From Smittia aterrima (Eukaryota > Arthropoda > Insecta > Diptera > Chironomidae), in the NCBI GenBank assembly GCA_033063855.1, contig CP093829.1, positions 10,550,243 to 10,614,242 of the forward strand: a DNA stretch of 64,000 bases, in the 5' to 3' direction. The notes under the pieces were generated by a model, which saw nothing but the letters and a program-made list of their open reading frames with translations, had not been told where the DNA came from and did not search any database. The position numbers and the translations under genes were made by a program. Below are positions 62,801-64,000 of the stretch, in pieces (the first letter of the stretch is position 1; every line of letters starts with the position of its first letter).

Positions 62801-63665
62801 GAGTATGCTAAGCTGCGTGAATAATTTGAATTTGGAACCACAAAGCATGAACTCTGGAATTGAAAGAGCTGCTTTAATGATTTCAGAGGAAAAACATCAG
62901 CAGGATTCACGTAAGAATTATAAATCATCAAAATATCATAATCTGTTGTTGTATTTTTTATTTGAGAAAACAAAACATCATTTAATCTTTTCATCGTTTG
63001 GTGATTGTGATGTTTTCTTACGCGTTTCTATTTTTAAAAGAAATTTATCTGTTGATTGATTTTCAACTTTAATTTACAAACATAATAATTTTATTATCGT
63101 AATAGTGGCATATGATTAATCAATAAATTAAGGATCCTTCAAGGACTTTGCTATAATTATGAATGAAATTATAATTGTAAATTGTTGTTTTCCGTCTGAA
63201 ATTTATGTTTCGCTTGACAAAGCAGTGATTAATTTATCGGATCAACGAGGAATGAGTAGTTGTTTTTTCTTTTCTTTCAAAGTGAAGCAAAATTGTGTGT
63301 TTTTATTTTGAGGACTCTTCTGTCTTCTCTTCATTTCATTTATTATTTGATCATTTTTAATAAAATCTTAAACCACATTTTGAATCAAAATTAATCATCG
63401 AATAAATTTAGAAACTCGCGAGCTCATGGAAGAAGTTTTCCCATTGACCGATCAAGTAAATTTGTTGAGTGATAATTCTCGATACGCATATGAAAGCTTA
63501 TTGACTTCACAATATCTCAATTATGGTACGAAATCAAATGCAATCACTGACACAAACATTAATACATGGAATGACGACAAAAAATGTTCGCCTTTGCCAT
63601 CAAAACGCCATCGTGAAAGCTTACGTAGACAAAACTCTAAAGGATTTAGCCACTCAGGTACATGA
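56854..63665 (+). CDS. Glut1: Facilitative glucose transporter, short N-terminus
   Basis: Major facilitator (SLC2) hexose transporter of the plasma membrane. Exons: 56854-56874 (MAALGIE), 58352-58733, 58791-59069, 59128-59315, 59375-59464, 59527-59649, 61516-61719, 61776-61915, 62042-62068, 62801-62910, 63412-63657 or to the stop at 63665. The joined frame is 605 residues if it ends at 63665. Motifs: LQFGYNTGVINAP in helix 1, NRFGRKGG, PESPRYLL, QQLSGINAVFYYS in helix 7, DKTGRRTL, GPGSIPWMITAELF in helix 10 and VPETKNKTFEEIL at the end of helix 12. The intron after 59649 uses a GC donor. The tail after residue ~470 is built from small exons (one of 27 nt). In-frame stops occur right at several donors, so shorter C-termini are possible. 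The final exon may splice onward, beyond the window, from 63657. Confidence 0.93.
56979..58222 (+). CDS. Coiled-coil reading frame inside Glut1 intron 1
   Basis: Six exons, 56979-57114, 57334-57426, 57501-57527 (27-nt microexon), 57593-57788, 57846-58011 and 58067-58204, join in phase to 252 residues from ATG 56979. The start reads MSAANEPPMTSSSSSNSNG, followed by a Pro-rich and a Ser-rich part. A long coiled coil runs from DDLQKQVTIMSMNLSVKLDE to EELREYVDRLEEHTQRRKLR. At CAA/GTTTGT (58204/58205) the frame can splice in phase 0 onto Glut1 exon 58352, giving a transporter of about 850 residues with a cytosolic coiled-coil N-terminus. Otherwise it reads five more codons to TAA at 58222, with AATAAA at 58234-58239, giving a free protein of 257 residues. 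An acceptor-like CTCAG at 56964 precedes the ATG. I cannot name the coiled-coil family. Confidence 0.75.
59650..61515 (+). other. Glut1: Glut1 GC-AG intron
   Basis: 1866 bp between AAG|GCAAGT and TTCAG|GAA. The flanking protein reads ISFLIK-EFIEWMSYL, as expected for helices 8-9 of insect Glut1, so the border is well placed although it starts with GC. Retention would add about 38 residues before a stop at 59763-59765. No exon is recognised inside. Confidence 0.8.
62069..62800 (+). other. Glut1: Glut1 tail intron
   Basis: 732 bp between the 27-nt microexon and the exon starting at 62801. Nothing else is recognisable; reading through from the microexon meets TAA immediately at the donor. Confidence 0.5.
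62911..63411 (+). other. Glut1: Glut1 tail intron
   Basis: 501 bp AT-rich intron before the last exon in the window. No feature is seen in it. Confidence 0.5.
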
Positions 63666-64000
63666 AGTCATTGTTCAATAAATTAACTGAACATAACTCA
63701 TATTACACAACCACCTCACAATTTCACTAAATGTTACACTGAAAACACCGATTTCTTGAACGTCAAAATAACCTGACAGAGAATATTGTCTCACAATTGA
63801 TATTAACACCAGTAAATAGCGACACTTATTGGGATCCCCCATTAATCCTTTTCTAGTATTTGTAAACTTTTGAGATTGAAACTTCAACAGAAAAAATGGT
63901 TGCAGAGACAATCGCACAGAATTTGATTTGTCTAAAAAGGTTTCATTCATTTCAAATTCTTATAGAAACTTCACACGGCTGGCGATGAAAGTATTAAAGC
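63666..64000. other. Right end of window
   Basis: Either the Glut1 3' UTR or a further intron, if the donor G|GTACAT at 63657 is used. A 91-codon frame on the - strand (63675-63950) has no recognisable features. Confidence 0.4.

Overview
This window looks like nuclear DNA of a compact, AT-rich insect genome. The gene set (Sulf1, Eip78C, Ilk, Hipk, Glut1, AcCoAS, Syx17, Trm112) and the many 51-60 bp introns fit a lower dipteran such as a non-biting midge. That placement is inference from gene content and intron size. No plasmid, phage, virus or CRISPR feature was seen.

Layout, left to right. 1-2009 (+): 3' part of acetyl-CoA synthetase. 3445-8370 (-): extracellular heparan sulfate 6-O-endosulfatase Sulf1, with a tRNA-Phe gene inside one intron. 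8371-14958: long non-coding stretch carrying two copies of an inverted repeat. 14959-17271 (+): two tandem inositol monophosphatase genes that appear to have exchanged sequence, followed by a second tRNA-Phe. 17827-18893 (+): Syntaxin 17. 20179-37513 (-): nuclear receptor E78 (Eip78C), with two alternative first-exon sets, an 8.3 kb intron, two tiny introns inside the DNA-binding domain and a third tRNA-Phe in a ligand-domain intron. 38660-40147 (-): integrin-linked kinase, head to head with a WW/CUE-domain gene at 40544-43939 (+) that I cannot name. 44493-44929 (-): Trm112. 46026-51645 (+): homeodomain-interacting protein kinase. 56854-63665 or beyond (+): glucose transporter Glut1, whose first intron holds a six-exon coiled-coil reading frame. 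That frame can either splice in phase onto the transporter or end at its own stop and poly(A) signal.

All coding genes were assembled by hand from GT-AG junctions (one GC-AG), keeping phase across every junction, so exon coordinates are predictions. Apart from the tandem phosphatases the genes are unrelated housekeeping, signalling and developmental genes, and I see no operon-like logic. The most interesting structures are the Glut1 coiled-coil arrangement, the gene-conversion tract in the phosphatases, several in-frame stop-free mini-introns, and candidate ecdysone response elements in Eip78C introns.
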